64,000 nt of DNA from Bdellovibrionota bacterium (GTDB lineage Bacteria; Bdellovibrionota; Bdellovibrionia; Bdellovibrionales; Bdellovibrionaceae). The notes under the pieces are model-generated. The model did not search any database. It saw nothing but the letters and a program-made list of their open reading frames with translations, and was not told the DNA's origin. This document shows, piece after piece, positions 43,162 through 51,202 of the stretch. The stretch is taken from positions 23,047 through 87,046 of the forward strand of contig CAUJGP010000012.1 of NCBI GenBank assembly GCA_963170155.1. Reading direction: 5' to 3'. Position 1 is the first letter of the stretch, and the number at the start of each line of letters is the position of its first letter. Made by a program: the position numbers and the translations under genes.

Positions 43162-43995
43162 ATGGGATTTAGAGTTACAACAAACTTAGCGGCGATCAAC
43201 GCCCAAAGAAATTTAGTCGGCTCTCAAAGAGCTATCAACAAAAGTATGGCTCAACTTGCCAGTGGTAGCCGAATCAATATCGCAGCTGATGACGCTGCCG
43301 GACTCGCGATTTCTGAAAATATGAAAGCGCAAATCCGCTCTGTTCGACAAGCCAATCGTAACGCGAATGATGGGATTTCAATGGTTCAAACCGCAGAGGG
43401 TGGTCTCAATGAAATTTCGAATATCATCGTTCGTCTTCGTGAGCTTGGCATCCAAGCAGCTTCAGATACTGTTGGAGAAACAGAAAGAGGATTCTTGGAT
43501 AAAGAAGTTCAACAACTTAAAGATGAAATGCAAAGGATCGCTAACGTTACCACTTGGGGTAAAACAAAACTCCTTGATGGATCAACACCTGCTTTTGATT
43601 TTCAAGTTGGTATTTACAATAGCGAAACAGAAGATCGCATTACTTTTGACTCCAGCAACAACGTAGCAACGTTGGACGCTCTTGGTTTATCGGATGTGTC
43701 CTATCAAACCAAAGAGGGAGCGCAAGTCGCCTTGGCATCTCTTGATACAGCTCAAACGACTGTCAATGGAATTCGCGCAGATCTAGGAGCTCTTCAAAAC
43801 CGATTGACATCGACTATCGATAACTTATCTATTAGCGAAGAAAATTTAAATGCAGCAAATTCACGAATTCGTGATACGGACGTTGCACAAGCTTCAGCTG
43901 AAATGACTCGTAACTCGATTTTGTTACAGGCCTCTACATCCACTCTAGCTCAAGCCAACCAAGTCAACCAAATGGCTTTGAAGCTATTAGGGTAA
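43162..43995 (+). CDS. fliC: Flagellin
   Basis: 277 residues, the short flagellin length of this bacterial group. The conserved N-terminal D0/D1 region (FRVTTNLAAINAQRNLVGSQ, LASGSRINIAADDAAGLAIS) and C-terminal D1/D0 region (LSISEENLNAANSRIRDTDVAQASAEMTR, NQVNQMALKLLG) are both intact. The variable D2/D3 part is reduced to about 70 residues. It is preceded by AAGGGG and by a sigma-28-type promoter and is followed by a hairpin. It is transcribed alone; other flagellar genes are not in the window. Bdellovibrio carries several flagellin genes, so paralogues are likely elsewhere. Confidence 0.95.
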   Translation: MGFRVTTNLAAINAQRNLVGSQRAINKSMAQLASGSRINIAADDAAGLAISENMKAQIRSVRQANRNANDGISMVQTAEGGLNEISNIIVRLRELGIQAASDTVGETERGFLDKEVQQLKDEMQRIANVTTWGKTKLLDGSTPAFDFQVGIYNSETEDRITFDSSNNVATLDALGLSDVSYQTKEGAQVALASLDTAQTTVNGIRADLGALQNRLTSTIDNLSISEENLNAANSRIRDTDVAQASAEMTRNSILLQASTSTLAQANQVNQMALKLLG

Positions 43996-44030
43996 TTCTA
44001 GAACTCGCACTAGTGAAATTTGAATTTTGA

Positions 44031-44058
44031 TCAAGCGGCTCAACAAAGAGCCGCTTGA
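44031..44058 (+). terminator. Terminator-like hairpin after flagellin
   Basis: TCAAGCGGCTC (44031-44041) and GAGCCGCTTGA (44048-44058) pair over 11 bp with a 6-base loop. The stem is strong, but the following TGCATTTA is a poor U-tract, so it may act for mRNA stability. Confidence 0.55.
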
Positions 44059-44138
44059 TGCATTTATAAGAAATGATCCAAAAAAAATCTAAATACAGAC
44101 AGAGTCAAATCCATCACCCATGAACTGCGATGTAAGCT

Positions 44139-45068
44139 TTATTGACTCAAAATTCCTAAAATTTCAAACATGACATCCACCGCGACCAAACTGGTGATGT
44201 CAGAGTGATCATAAGCAGGACACACTTCAACAACATCCGCGCCCACTAAATGAGACACTTTCAAAGATCTCAAAATTTGTTGAACTTCATACGTCGTTAA
44301 ACCCCCTGGGACTGGCGTTCCCGTTCCTGGAGCATAGGCAGGATCGAGTCCATCAATATCAAAACTTAAATACGTAGGGCCTGAGGTAAAATGGGGGAGC
44401 TGACGAACAATCGATTTTATAGAATCCGCGCGCACATCGTCCATCGTCCAACAAGTGATTTTATGCTTCTGAATAAAATCAAGATCTTCTTTGCTGGCAA
44501 GCGGTCCTCGAATTCCTATTTGAAGAGTTTGTAAGGGGTTCACCAATCCCTCTTCGATAGCATGTCTTAAAAAAGAACCGTGATGATACTCGCAATTCCA
44601 CGCCGCGGGATAAGTATCCAAATGCGCATCAAAGTGAATTAAATTTAAAGGGACACCATATTTCTTTTTCAAGGCTCTCAAGATAGGCAAAGTGATGGAA
44701 TGGTCCCCACCCGCAGCAATAAATTTTTTTTGTTTTGAAACCAATTGATAGATAAAGCTCTCAATTTTAGAGTACGTCTGAGCCAGGTCGATCGGAACAG
44801 TTGGACAATCTCCAATATCAGCACATTTTAGCTTAGAGAATAGTTGCTCCCCTCTCCCCCAATGAAACCCCCGTCCCAATGAAGAACTCTCTCGAATACG
44901 GCTTGGTGCAAAACGAGCTCCTGGACGATAAGAAACCCCTCCGTCAAAGGGAATCCCCAGAAAAGCCACGTCAAAATCATCTTGAGGTGTTGCCACAGGA
45001 AGACGAAAAAAAGTTTTAATAGCTGAAAAACGCGGAAACTCGCGACCACTTAAAGGTTGATAATCCAT
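44139..45068 (-). CDS. speB: Ureohydrolase (agmatinase/arginase family)
   Basis: About 309 residues. The Mn ligands are all seen: GGDHSI, FDAHLDTYPAAW and SFDIDGLDPAYAPGTGTPVPGG. The GRGFHW and PFDGGVSYRPGARFAPSRIRE stretches and the length fit agmatinase, which makes putrescine plus urea from agmatine. Related guanidino-acid hydrolases (guanidinobutyrase, guanidinopropionase, and nickel guanidine hydrolases) share the fold, so the substrate is not settled. The ATG ending at 45068 has GGGAG seven bases before it; a GTG at 45074 is the alternative. Monocistronic. Confidence 0.85.
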   Translation of the reverse strand: MDYQPLSGREFPRFSAIKTFFRLPVATPQDDFDVAFLGIPFDGGVSYRPGARFAPSRIRESSSLGRGFHWGRGEQLFSKLKCADIGDCPTVPIDLAQTYSKIESFIYQLVSKQKKFIAAGGDHSITLPILRALKKKYGVPLNLIHFDAHLDTYPAAWNCEYHHGSFLRHAIEEGLVNPLQTLQIGIRGPLASKEDLDFIQKHKITCWTMDDVRADSIKSIVRQLPHFTSGPTYLSFDIDGLDPAYAPGTGTPVPGGLTTYEVQQILRSLKVSHLVGADVVEVCPAYDHSDITSLVAVDVMFEILGILSQ

Positions 45069-45167
45069 GCTCACACTCCCGGTGAATGATCCGGTTCATT
45101 GTATGCCTGATGCTTGACGCAAATCAATCCTATTGAACAGCTTTCCATTCATTGTTAAAGGATTTCC

Positions 45168-46157
45168 ATGACGATTAAAAAGCTGCAAAAAAACCTGGTT
45201 CAATGGTATTTGGAAAATAAACGACCACTGCCTTGGCGTGAATCCCGCGATCCTTACTTCATTTGGATCTCAGAAGTCATGCTTCAGCAAACCACGGTTC
45301 AGGCTGTCATTCCTTTTTTTCTACGATTCAAACAACGATTCCCAACAATAGGATCACTGGCCCAAGCTCCTCTCGCCGATGTTCTAGAAATGTGGGCTGG
45401 CCTTGGCTACTATTCCAGAGCTCGAAATCTGCATAAAGCCGCTCAAGAAATCGTGCGTTTAAAAGCCTTTCCCCATCGCTATCAAGATCTTTTACCTCTT
45501 CCGGGCTTTGGAGACTATACGTCTCGTGCCGTCGCCTCGATTGCATTTGGAGAGCCTGTCGGAGTGGTTGATGGAAACGTCATCCGCGTTTTATCACGAC
45601 TCTATGGACAAGGGTTTCAATTTTGGAAACAAGACGATAAAAAAATGCTGCAGCAGCGTTCAGACGAGCTTTGCCAAAACGCTGATGCTGCAACAGTCAA
45701 TCAAGCTCTGATGGAATTGGGCGCAACGATTTGTACGCCTCAGTCGCCCGCTTGCACTCTTTGTCCATGGTCGGCATTCTGTAAAGCCCGTCAACAAGGC
45801 TTAACAACAACTCTCCCTCTTAAAAAACCGAAAAAAAATCTTCGGTATATTGCCATTGAAATGCACTTGCATTTCAAAAAAAATCAAATTGCTCTTGTAG
45901 AAAATCACAATTTGCCTTTTTTAAAAAAAACACTCATGCCTCCTTTAAAAATAACTCAACTCCAAAAAAAGCCAAAACAATACCAGTTTGCACACTCCAT
46001 CACCCATTATAAAATTTTTGTGACAACAAAAAAAATAGCGACACGACCCACTCATAAAAATCTTCAGTGGTATCCTGTTCATCAAATCACTAAGATTAAT
46101 CCAACTTCTCTTTTACTCAAAGCACTGAAAGCCGAGTCCCTATTGCCACAATCTTAA
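45168..46157 (+). CDS. mutY: A/G-specific adenine glycosylase MutY
   Basis: 329 residues. The catalytic Glu is in WISEVMLQQTTVQAV, the helix-hairpin-helix with catalytic Asp is LPLPGFGDYTSRAVASIAFGEPVGVVDGN, and the iron-sulfur cluster ligands are CTPQSPACTLCPWSAFC (C-x6-C-x2-C-x5-C). The NUDIX-like C-terminal domain that reads 8-oxoG is present but short and rich in Lys (residues about 225-329). MutY removes A mispaired with 8-oxoguanine. An AT-rich stem (AATAAAA 46220-46226, TTTTATT 46232-46238) after the stop may be a weak terminator shared with the convergent ABC genes. Confidence 0.92.
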   Translation: MTIKKLQKNLVQWYLENKRPLPWRESRDPYFIWISEVMLQQTTVQAVIPFFLRFKQRFPTIGSLAQAPLADVLEMWAGLGYYSRARNLHKAAQEIVRLKAFPHRYQDLLPLPGFGDYTSRAVASIAFGEPVGVVDGNVIRVLSRLYGQGFQFWKQDDKKMLQQRSDELCQNADAATVNQALMELGATICTPQSPACTLCPWSAFCKARQQGLTTTLPLKKPKKNLRYIAIEMHLHFKKNQIALVENHNLPFLKKTLMPPLKITQLQKKPKQYQFAHSITHYKIFVTTKKIATRPTHKNLQWYPVHQITKINPTSLLLKALKAESLLPQS

Positions 46158-46257
46158 AACCCGACCACTCACGCTCACAGACTGAATAACAATTAACTTT
46201 TTTCTTCAAAATGATTTTTAATAAAAACAAATTTTATTTTTAATTTTACACGGTCAA

Positions 46258-47049
46258 TTAACTACTTACAGAAGAGTAACGCTTTACGATCCACTGCCAA
46301 AAAAGAGATGAAAACGCCAGAAAAACAAAAGCTAAACCAAGGGCCCCAAGCAACCAATAATCGGATCGGACCCCTAGAACCACATGAGCGGGAACACTCG
46401 CGATGAAACCCAAAGGCAAAACAAAGAGAAGTGTGTAACGCAACCACGGTGGGTAAACAAAATCAGGCCGCAAAGACATCCTAAAAAGGGAATACCAAAG
46501 CTGAGCCAAATTTTCAGCACGCCCCATAACAATGGCCGTGCTCGCTACCATGAAACGTAAAGAATACATAATGGCATTCGAGCAAAAAACAAACAAAAGA
46601 ACTTTGAAGATCGTGAAGAGTTCAAGAGAACCCAGCTCTTGATATAGAGAGTACAAAAGCCAAGTAAAACAAATAATAAAATTCAAAATATAAGACGGAT
46701 GAAGCCGGTAAAAACTCAGCATAAATTGAGAACTAACGGGTTTGGCCAGCATTAAATCCAAATCCCCTTTACGAACCCGCTCGGACAACTGCTCCAGATT
46801 CTCATGGTAAAAAATCATATTGATCGTGTCCGCCAAAAATAAACAACCGAGAAAGACTTTAATTTTTCCGATATTCCATCCAGAAATTTGAGACGTGTGT
46901 GAATAAAGAACTTCAAACACCGCGATTTGAACAAAATACCAAATAAAATCGTTAAAGATTTTTAAAGCAATATTAGCTCGAAACTCAAGCTCCGCAATAA
47001 AACTCGTTTTCATTAAAGTCACAAGGATCCGCCAATAATGAGTCACCAT
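46258..47049 (-). CDS. ABC-2 family permease (PF06182-type), second
   Basis: 263 residues with six membrane segments. FRANIALKIFNDFIWYFVQIAVFEVLYSHTSQI near the start and the conserved ERVRKGDLDLMLAKPVSSQFML match the ABC2_membrane_6 family, whose two permeases pair with one ATPase. It ends the three-gene unit, 6 bases after the first permease. The substrate is unknown: family members are annotated as antibiotic, lipid or polysaccharide exporters without firm evidence. Confidence 0.85.
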   Translation of the reverse strand: MVTHYWRILVTLMKTSFIAELEFRANIALKIFNDFIWYFVQIAVFEVLYSHTSQISGWNIGKIKVFLGCLFLADTINMIFYHENLEQLSERVRKGDLDLMLAKPVSSQFMLSFYRLHPSYILNFIICFTWLLYSLYQELGSLELFTIFKVLLFVFCSNAIMYSLRFMVASTAIVMGRAENLAQLWYSLFRMSLRPDFVYPPWLRYTLLFVLPLGFIASVPAHVVLGVRSDYWLLGALGLAFVFLAFSSLFWQWIVKRYSSVSS

Positions 47050-47055
47050 GGAATT

Positions 47056-47841
47056 CTAAGCTCCTGTTCCTGAATAAATTCTCAATCCTCGTCTCCAAAA
47101 GAAGAGCCCGAAAAGTCCCAGCACTCCTGTCCACGCCACTGTGACCCAGCATGCTTTCAGCAAATCAGCAAATTCTAAACGGTGAGTGAGATAACCCACA
47201 GGAATATAGCAAGCAGAAGCGAAAGGAAGATAACTTGAAAGCATCTTCATGGAAGGGGACAACAAATCCAGAGGAAAAAGCTCTCCGGAAGCCAACCAAA
47301 CAAAGAAATTTTTAGTGACTGTGAAAGAACCCACCTTGGTCAACCGAAAGGCTAAAGTGACAATGCAAAAAGTCAAGGTGTAGGTAAAAACCAAATAAAT
47401 CATCAATAAAAAAATGGCTCCTGGAAGACGCCAAAAGTCCGTGGTTCCTCCCATCAAAAGCGCCAAGCCAGCCGGAAGCAGAAGAGAGAAAACCATCGTC
47501 ATCAGTTTATACCCTAAAAATTGGCCTAAATAATATTCGTAGAAACGTAATGGCCTGACTAAAATAGAATTAATGGATCCCGATTCGACTTCCTGAAGCA
47601 TACGAAACTCATACATCCAATTAGCAGAAATTCGAGCGAAAAAAACAGCCCAGGTCACGTAGGAAAGATAGGATTCCCGTGAAAATCCTCCCAGAGTGGA
47701 AACCCCCATGGCCTGGAACATTGTCCACCACATCGCCATTTCCACGGCGGTGGAAATCAAAGGGCTTAAACACCAATCAACAAAAGAATTAAATCGATAC
47801 TCCAAGTGGGTTTCTGCCGCCAGCTTAGCGTAGACCCACAT
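47056..47841 (-). CDS. ABC-2 family permease (PF06182-type), first
   Basis: About 261 residues with six membrane segments. WVYAKLAAETHLEYRFNSFVDWCLSPLIS and MLQEVESGSINSILVRPLRFYEYYLGQF are the family blocks, parallel to those in the second permease. The frame extends upstream to 47889, overlapping the ATPase gene by 65 bases. I prefer the ATG ending at 47841 because the family N-terminus starts there. Two different permeases suggest a heterodimeric exporter. Confidence 0.83.
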   Translation of the reverse strand: MWVYAKLAAETHLEYRFNSFVDWCLSPLISTAVEMAMWWTMFQAMGVSTLGGFSRESYLSYVTWAVFFARISANWMYEFRMLQEVESGSINSILVRPLRFYEYYLGQFLGYKLMTMVFSLLLPAGLALLMGGTTDFWRLPGAIFLLMIYLVFTYTLTFCIVTLAFRLTKVGSFTVTKNFFVWLASGELFPLDLLSPSMKMLSSYLPFASACYIPVGYLTHRLEFADLLKACWVTVAWTGVLGLFGLFFWRRGLRIYSGTGA

Positions 47842-48832
47842 CCTTTTCCAAAAATCCACGAATGACTTCTTCAAAATCGGTTTCCTCAACTCTAATTTGT
47901 TCGATAGTTCCCAATGACCTCAATTCACTCAAGAACTCAGAGACCTGCTCCGGAGGCAAATCAGCCTCCACCACATCTTGACCTGCTTGTAAAAGGCCTC
48001 CCCATTGCAGTTCTTTTGATTGAGTGATGGGATGCCGGAAGGTACAAATCACTTTTTGCTTTTGTACGGACAACTCCATAAACTGATCGACAGTTCCATC
48101 GTATTTTATTTGACCCTCTTTCATTAAAAGCAACCGATGAGAAAGTTTAGAAATGTCATCCATATAATGACTCGTGAGCAAAATCGTGGGCCGCTCCTCT
48201 TTTACATACTGCTCTAAAAAATGACGAATGGTATTTTGGGCCACAACATCTAATCCAATGGTTGGTTCATCCAAAAACAAAATTTTTGGCTTATGCAACA
48301 GAGCCCCTATAATCTCCATTTTCATTCGTTCACCCAAAGAAAGCCGACGGAGCTGAATTTGTAACTGATCCGTACAAGCCAACATCTCCGCCAGCTGATA
48401 GACTCGCTGGCGGCTGGATAAAGCATCCAGCCCATAGATTGAAGCTAATAAACTAAAACTATCGAGAGGAGAAATATCCCACCAAAGTTGATTCTTCTGT
48501 CCCAGTAAAATGCTCATTTGCCGCAAAAACTCAGGTTTCCGCTCAAAAGGCTTGAACCCCAGAACCTCGACAAGACCTGAGGTGGGATGAATCAAACCGG
48601 ACAGTAATTTCAGTAATGTGGTTTTACCCGCACCATTAGCTCCTACAAGCCCCACAATAACACCCGAGTCTACTTGTAAATCAAGACTCTGAAGAGCTTT
48701 CTTTTCTATATGCTGACGTTGAAAAAAACCTTTAAAAGAATTAAGAATACCCTCTTCTTTTTTGTAGGTCACAAACACGCGCTCTAAATCTTTGCAATGG
48801 ATAATTTGTGCCACGGGTCCCTTCACACACAT
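47825..48832 (-). CDS. ABC-2 exporter ATPase subunit
   Basis: 335 residues. Walker A is GANGAGKTTLLKLLSG, the Q-loop is in LGQKNQLWW, the signature is LSLGERMKMEI, Walker B is KILFLDEPTIGLD and the switch His is in LLTSHYMDDI. The extra 90-residue C-terminal domain is common in DrrA/CcmA-like exporters. It heads a three-gene unit with the two permeases. The first codon may be the ATG ending at 48832 or a GTG at 48814 with AAGGG before it. Confidence 0.88.
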   Translation of the reverse strand: MCVKGPVAQIIHCKDLERVFVTYKKEEGILNSFKGFFQRQHIEKKALQSLDLQVDSGVIVGLVGANGAGKTTLLKLLSGLIHPTSGLVEVLGFKPFERKPEFLRQMSILLGQKNQLWWDISPLDSFSLLASIYGLDALSSRQRVYQLAEMLACTDQLQIQLRRLSLGERMKMEIIGALLHKPKILFLDEPTIGLDVVAQNTIRHFLEQYVKEERPTILLTSHYMDDISKLSHRLLLMKEGQIKYDGTVDQFMELSVQKQKVICTFRHPITQSKELQWGGLLQAGQDVVEADLPPEQVSEFLSELRSLGTIEQIRVEETDFEEVIRGFLEKDVGLR

Positions 48833-49022
48833 CTTTACTTTGGGTCAGGATCTTATGTGAGTCAAAAAAATACAACTGTTAAATTGTTAGACAATAAAGA
48901 GAAAATTAACCGGCCCAAACCAAGAATTGAGCCAATGAGTCGTTGAAAATATCATAAAAAAATTAGAGAATGAATAATGATTCGTCGGAGGATTGATTGA
49001 ACACAGCAAACGTGGAGTGTTT

Positions 49023-49448
49023 ATGAGTCGAAGAATTTTAGTCATAGATGATGATGCTGATACTCTGGAGTTAATTTCGACTCTGCTCCACCAAAACCAA
49101 AAAATCAAAGTATTGACGGCCTTGAATCTGACGGAAGCTCTAGAAACAGTTAAAAAAGAGTTTGTGGATGTGGTGGTTTGCGACGTCAATCTTGGTAAAG
49201 AGAACGGTTTCCAACTCATCGAGGAATTAAAAAACAATCTCCTTGAAATTCCATTTGTGATTGTGAGCGGCGACGTGGACCCTACGAAAGAAGCCAAGGC
49301 CAAAAGCCTTGGCGCAATGGCCATCATGGAAAAACCTTTTCACTACGAAGCTCTTTTAGAAATCATTGATAAAAACCTGGATCCTATTGCTCGATTTGAA
49401 GCCTCTAAAGCAAAACGTTGGGGAGCACGAACCACGACCGCGGTTTAA
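49023..49448 (+). CDS. Single-domain response regulator (CheY-like receiver)
   Basis: About 141 residues. RRILVIDDDADTLELI supplies the acidic pair, VVVCDVNLGKENGFQL the phospho-accepting Asp (about residue 57), PFVIVSGDVD the conserved Ser/Thr and MEKPFHYEALLEII the Lys. No output domain follows; the last 20 residues are basic. The ATG at 49023 has GGAG before it; the frame extends further upstream without a site. Such proteins pass signals through protein contacts, possibly from an Hpt protein such as that at 736. It overlaps the DCC gene region only in alternative starts. Confidence 0.88.
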   Translation: MSRRILVIDDDADTLELISTLLHQNQKIKVLTALNLTEALETVKKEFVDVVVCDVNLGKENGFQLIEELKNNLLEIPFVIVSGDVDPTKEAKAKSLGAMAIMEKPFHYEALLEIIDKNLDPIARFEASKAKRWGARTTTAV

Positions 49449-49471
49449 TCTCCTCAGATGGGGTTCTTTTT

Positions 49472-49882
49472 ATGATTGACCCAAAGACAACGAACCAAAG
49501 AATTTTATTTTACGATGGTGAATGTGGCTTTTGCAGCTTTTGGGTTCGATTTTTTTCAGAGCGAGATCGAAAAAAAAGAATTTATTACGCTCCTCTTCAA
49601 GGGCCAACGGCTCATCAGCTTCTTCCTCAAGAACTTACAAAAGAACTCTCAAGTGTTGTTTATTACAACGAAGGAAAAATCCTTCTCAAATCAGAAGCGA
49701 TTTTAGCCGCTTTTAAGGAGATTCGTTACTCACCGGATCTCCTCTTTTTAGCTCAGCTGATTCCTAAATCTCTGCGACAGCGATTATACGATTGGGTCGC
49801 TCGGCACCGTCATCATTTTTTAACTGCGCCCGCCTTTTGCCCCATGCCCTCTGAAGAATTAAAAAAACAATTTCTCGATTAA
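49472..49882 (+). CDS. DCC-family thiol-disulfide oxidoreductase-like protein (DUF393)
   Basis: About 136 residues. FYDGECGFCSFWVRFF has the DxxCxxC motif of DUF393, and FAPLQG-like YAPLQGPTAHQLLP and LLKSEAILAAF are the other conserved blocks. The family is thioredoxin-like and thought to act on disulfides or as a membrane-bound oxidoreductase partner; its physiological role is unclear. GGGG lies 7 bases before the ATG at 49472. It is 23 bases after the receiver gene and may share its transcript. Confidence 0.87.
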   Translation: MIDPKTTNQRILFYDGECGFCSFWVRFFSERDRKKRIYYAPLQGPTAHQLLPQELTKELSSVVYYNEGKILLKSEAILAAFKEIRYSPDLLFLAQLIPKSLRQRLYDWVARHRHHFLTAPAFCPMPSEELKKQFLD

Positions 49883-49889
49883 TAGTATT

Positions 49890-51191
49890 TTAGACTTCCC
49901 CGCTATCAATATAAACTTCTTTATTGTCATCATTGTACCCAAACAGTTCTCCGTAACGTCCCCATTGCACCAAAGTATCAAAAACGTCCTCAGGGTTTTC
50001 ATTTGGCAACCATTCGTGAATTGTCTGAATCGCTTCGTCTCGTCCCATGGCTCCCCCTTCGCTATTCAAGATCCGTTGGTAAAATTGCTGTGTTAATTTC
50101 AATTGCATGAGACCTTCGTGAATCATCCTCTTACGTTGATTCACATCGGCCTTTACAAATGCTTTTCCTAAATCCGTCAAAACAATTTGATTTTTTGGGG
50201 TATCTACAAAGTCCATCAGCTCTGCCGCTTTTGCCATTAAAAGAATATTGAGAGAGTCTTTGGTGAGCTTCTGCGCGAGAGTAAAGGCATCCGCCCGTCC
50301 ACCATCCTCTAACACAACTTCAAGAAACCCTACCACCTCTGTCATATTCACGTTCGGAGGAGCTTCAAAACCAGTTCCTTGCAAAGCTGGTGGCACCCAC
50401 TCCGGAGCATCAGGAATAATGGATTCGGTTAACACATCACGAATGATTCCCACTAAAGCTTTCACAGACGCTGTCTTCTCATCTCTTGGATAAGGGAGTT
50501 CATTGCGTATCGTATAACGAATTTGACCAGGATTGGCGCCCATTACTAAAATGCGACTCCCCATCGATACAGCTTCAGCAATATTGTGAGTGATCAATAC
50601 AATAGATTTAATAGCTGTTTTTCTGGTCAACCAAAGATTTAAAATTTCTTTCCGAAGCGTTTCCGCAGTTAAAATATCAAGTGCACTAAAAGGCTCGTCC
50701 AGACAAAGAATGGGTCTTTGCATCACCAACGCCCTTGCAAAACCCACTCGTTGTTTCATGCCACCTGAAAGCTCTTTGGGATAAGCCTCTTCAAACCCTT
50801 CAAGCCCGACAAGATCAATCGCTTTCTTTACGTTTTGTTCCATTTCTTCTTGAGGGAGCCCTAGAGGTTTCAATCCCAGAGCCACGTTATCCACCACATT
50901 CAACCATGGCAAAAGAGCAAAGCTCTGAAACACCAAAGACACTTCGTCATTCACATCTTCCAAAGGTTCATTATGAGAAAGCACTTTGCCATGAGTGGGT
51001 TCAATCAATCCGGCCATAAGACGAAGACAGGTGGACTTTCCAGACCCCGAGGGTCCGAGTAAAACCAAAACCTCATTTTCATACAGAGATAAATTAATAT
51101 TATCGAGCACCTTAAGGTTACGCCCTGATTCCAAAAGGAAGCTTTGATAAACAGTTTTCAATTCCAACATAGGAACCAATGATGTGGACAC
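49890..51191 (-). CDS. NitT/TauT-like ABC ATPase with C-terminal AAA-associated domain
   Basis: 433 residues. The first 250 are a standard ABC domain: Walker A GPSGSGKSTCLRLMAG, Q-loop VFQSFALLPW, signature LSGGMKQRVGFARAL, Walker B LCLDEPFSALD and switch His LITHNIAEAV. The last 160 residues (DAFTLAQKLTKDSLNILLMAKAAELMDFV and LTDLGKAFVKADVNQRKRMIHEGLM) match the AAA-associated C-terminal domain found on a subset of nitrate/sulfonate/bicarbonate transport ATPases. The GTG start has a full GGGAGG site. It follows the fused permease by 11 bases. Function of the extra domain is unknown; regulation of the ATPase is likely. Confidence 0.87.
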   Translation of the reverse strand: MSTSLVPMLELKTVYQSFLLESGRNLKVLDNINLSLYENEVLVLLGPSGSGKSTCLRLMAGLIEPTHGKVLSHNEPLEDVNDEVSLVFQSFALLPWLNVVDNVALGLKPLGLPQEEMEQNVKKAIDLVGLEGFEEAYPKELSGGMKQRVGFARALVMQRPILCLDEPFSALDILTAETLRKEILNLWLTRKTAIKSIVLITHNIAEAVSMGSRILVMGANPGQIRYTIRNELPYPRDEKTASVKALVGIIRDVLTESIIPDAPEWVPPALQGTGFEAPPNVNMTEVVGFLEVVLEDGGRADAFTLAQKLTKDSLNILLMAKAAELMDFVDTPKNQIVLTDLGKAFVKADVNQRKRMIHEGLMQLKLTQQFYQRILNSEGGAMGRDEAIQTIHEWLPNENPEDVFDTLVQWGRYGELFGYNDDNKEVYIDSGEV

Positions 51192-51202
51192 GCTTTACCT
51201 CC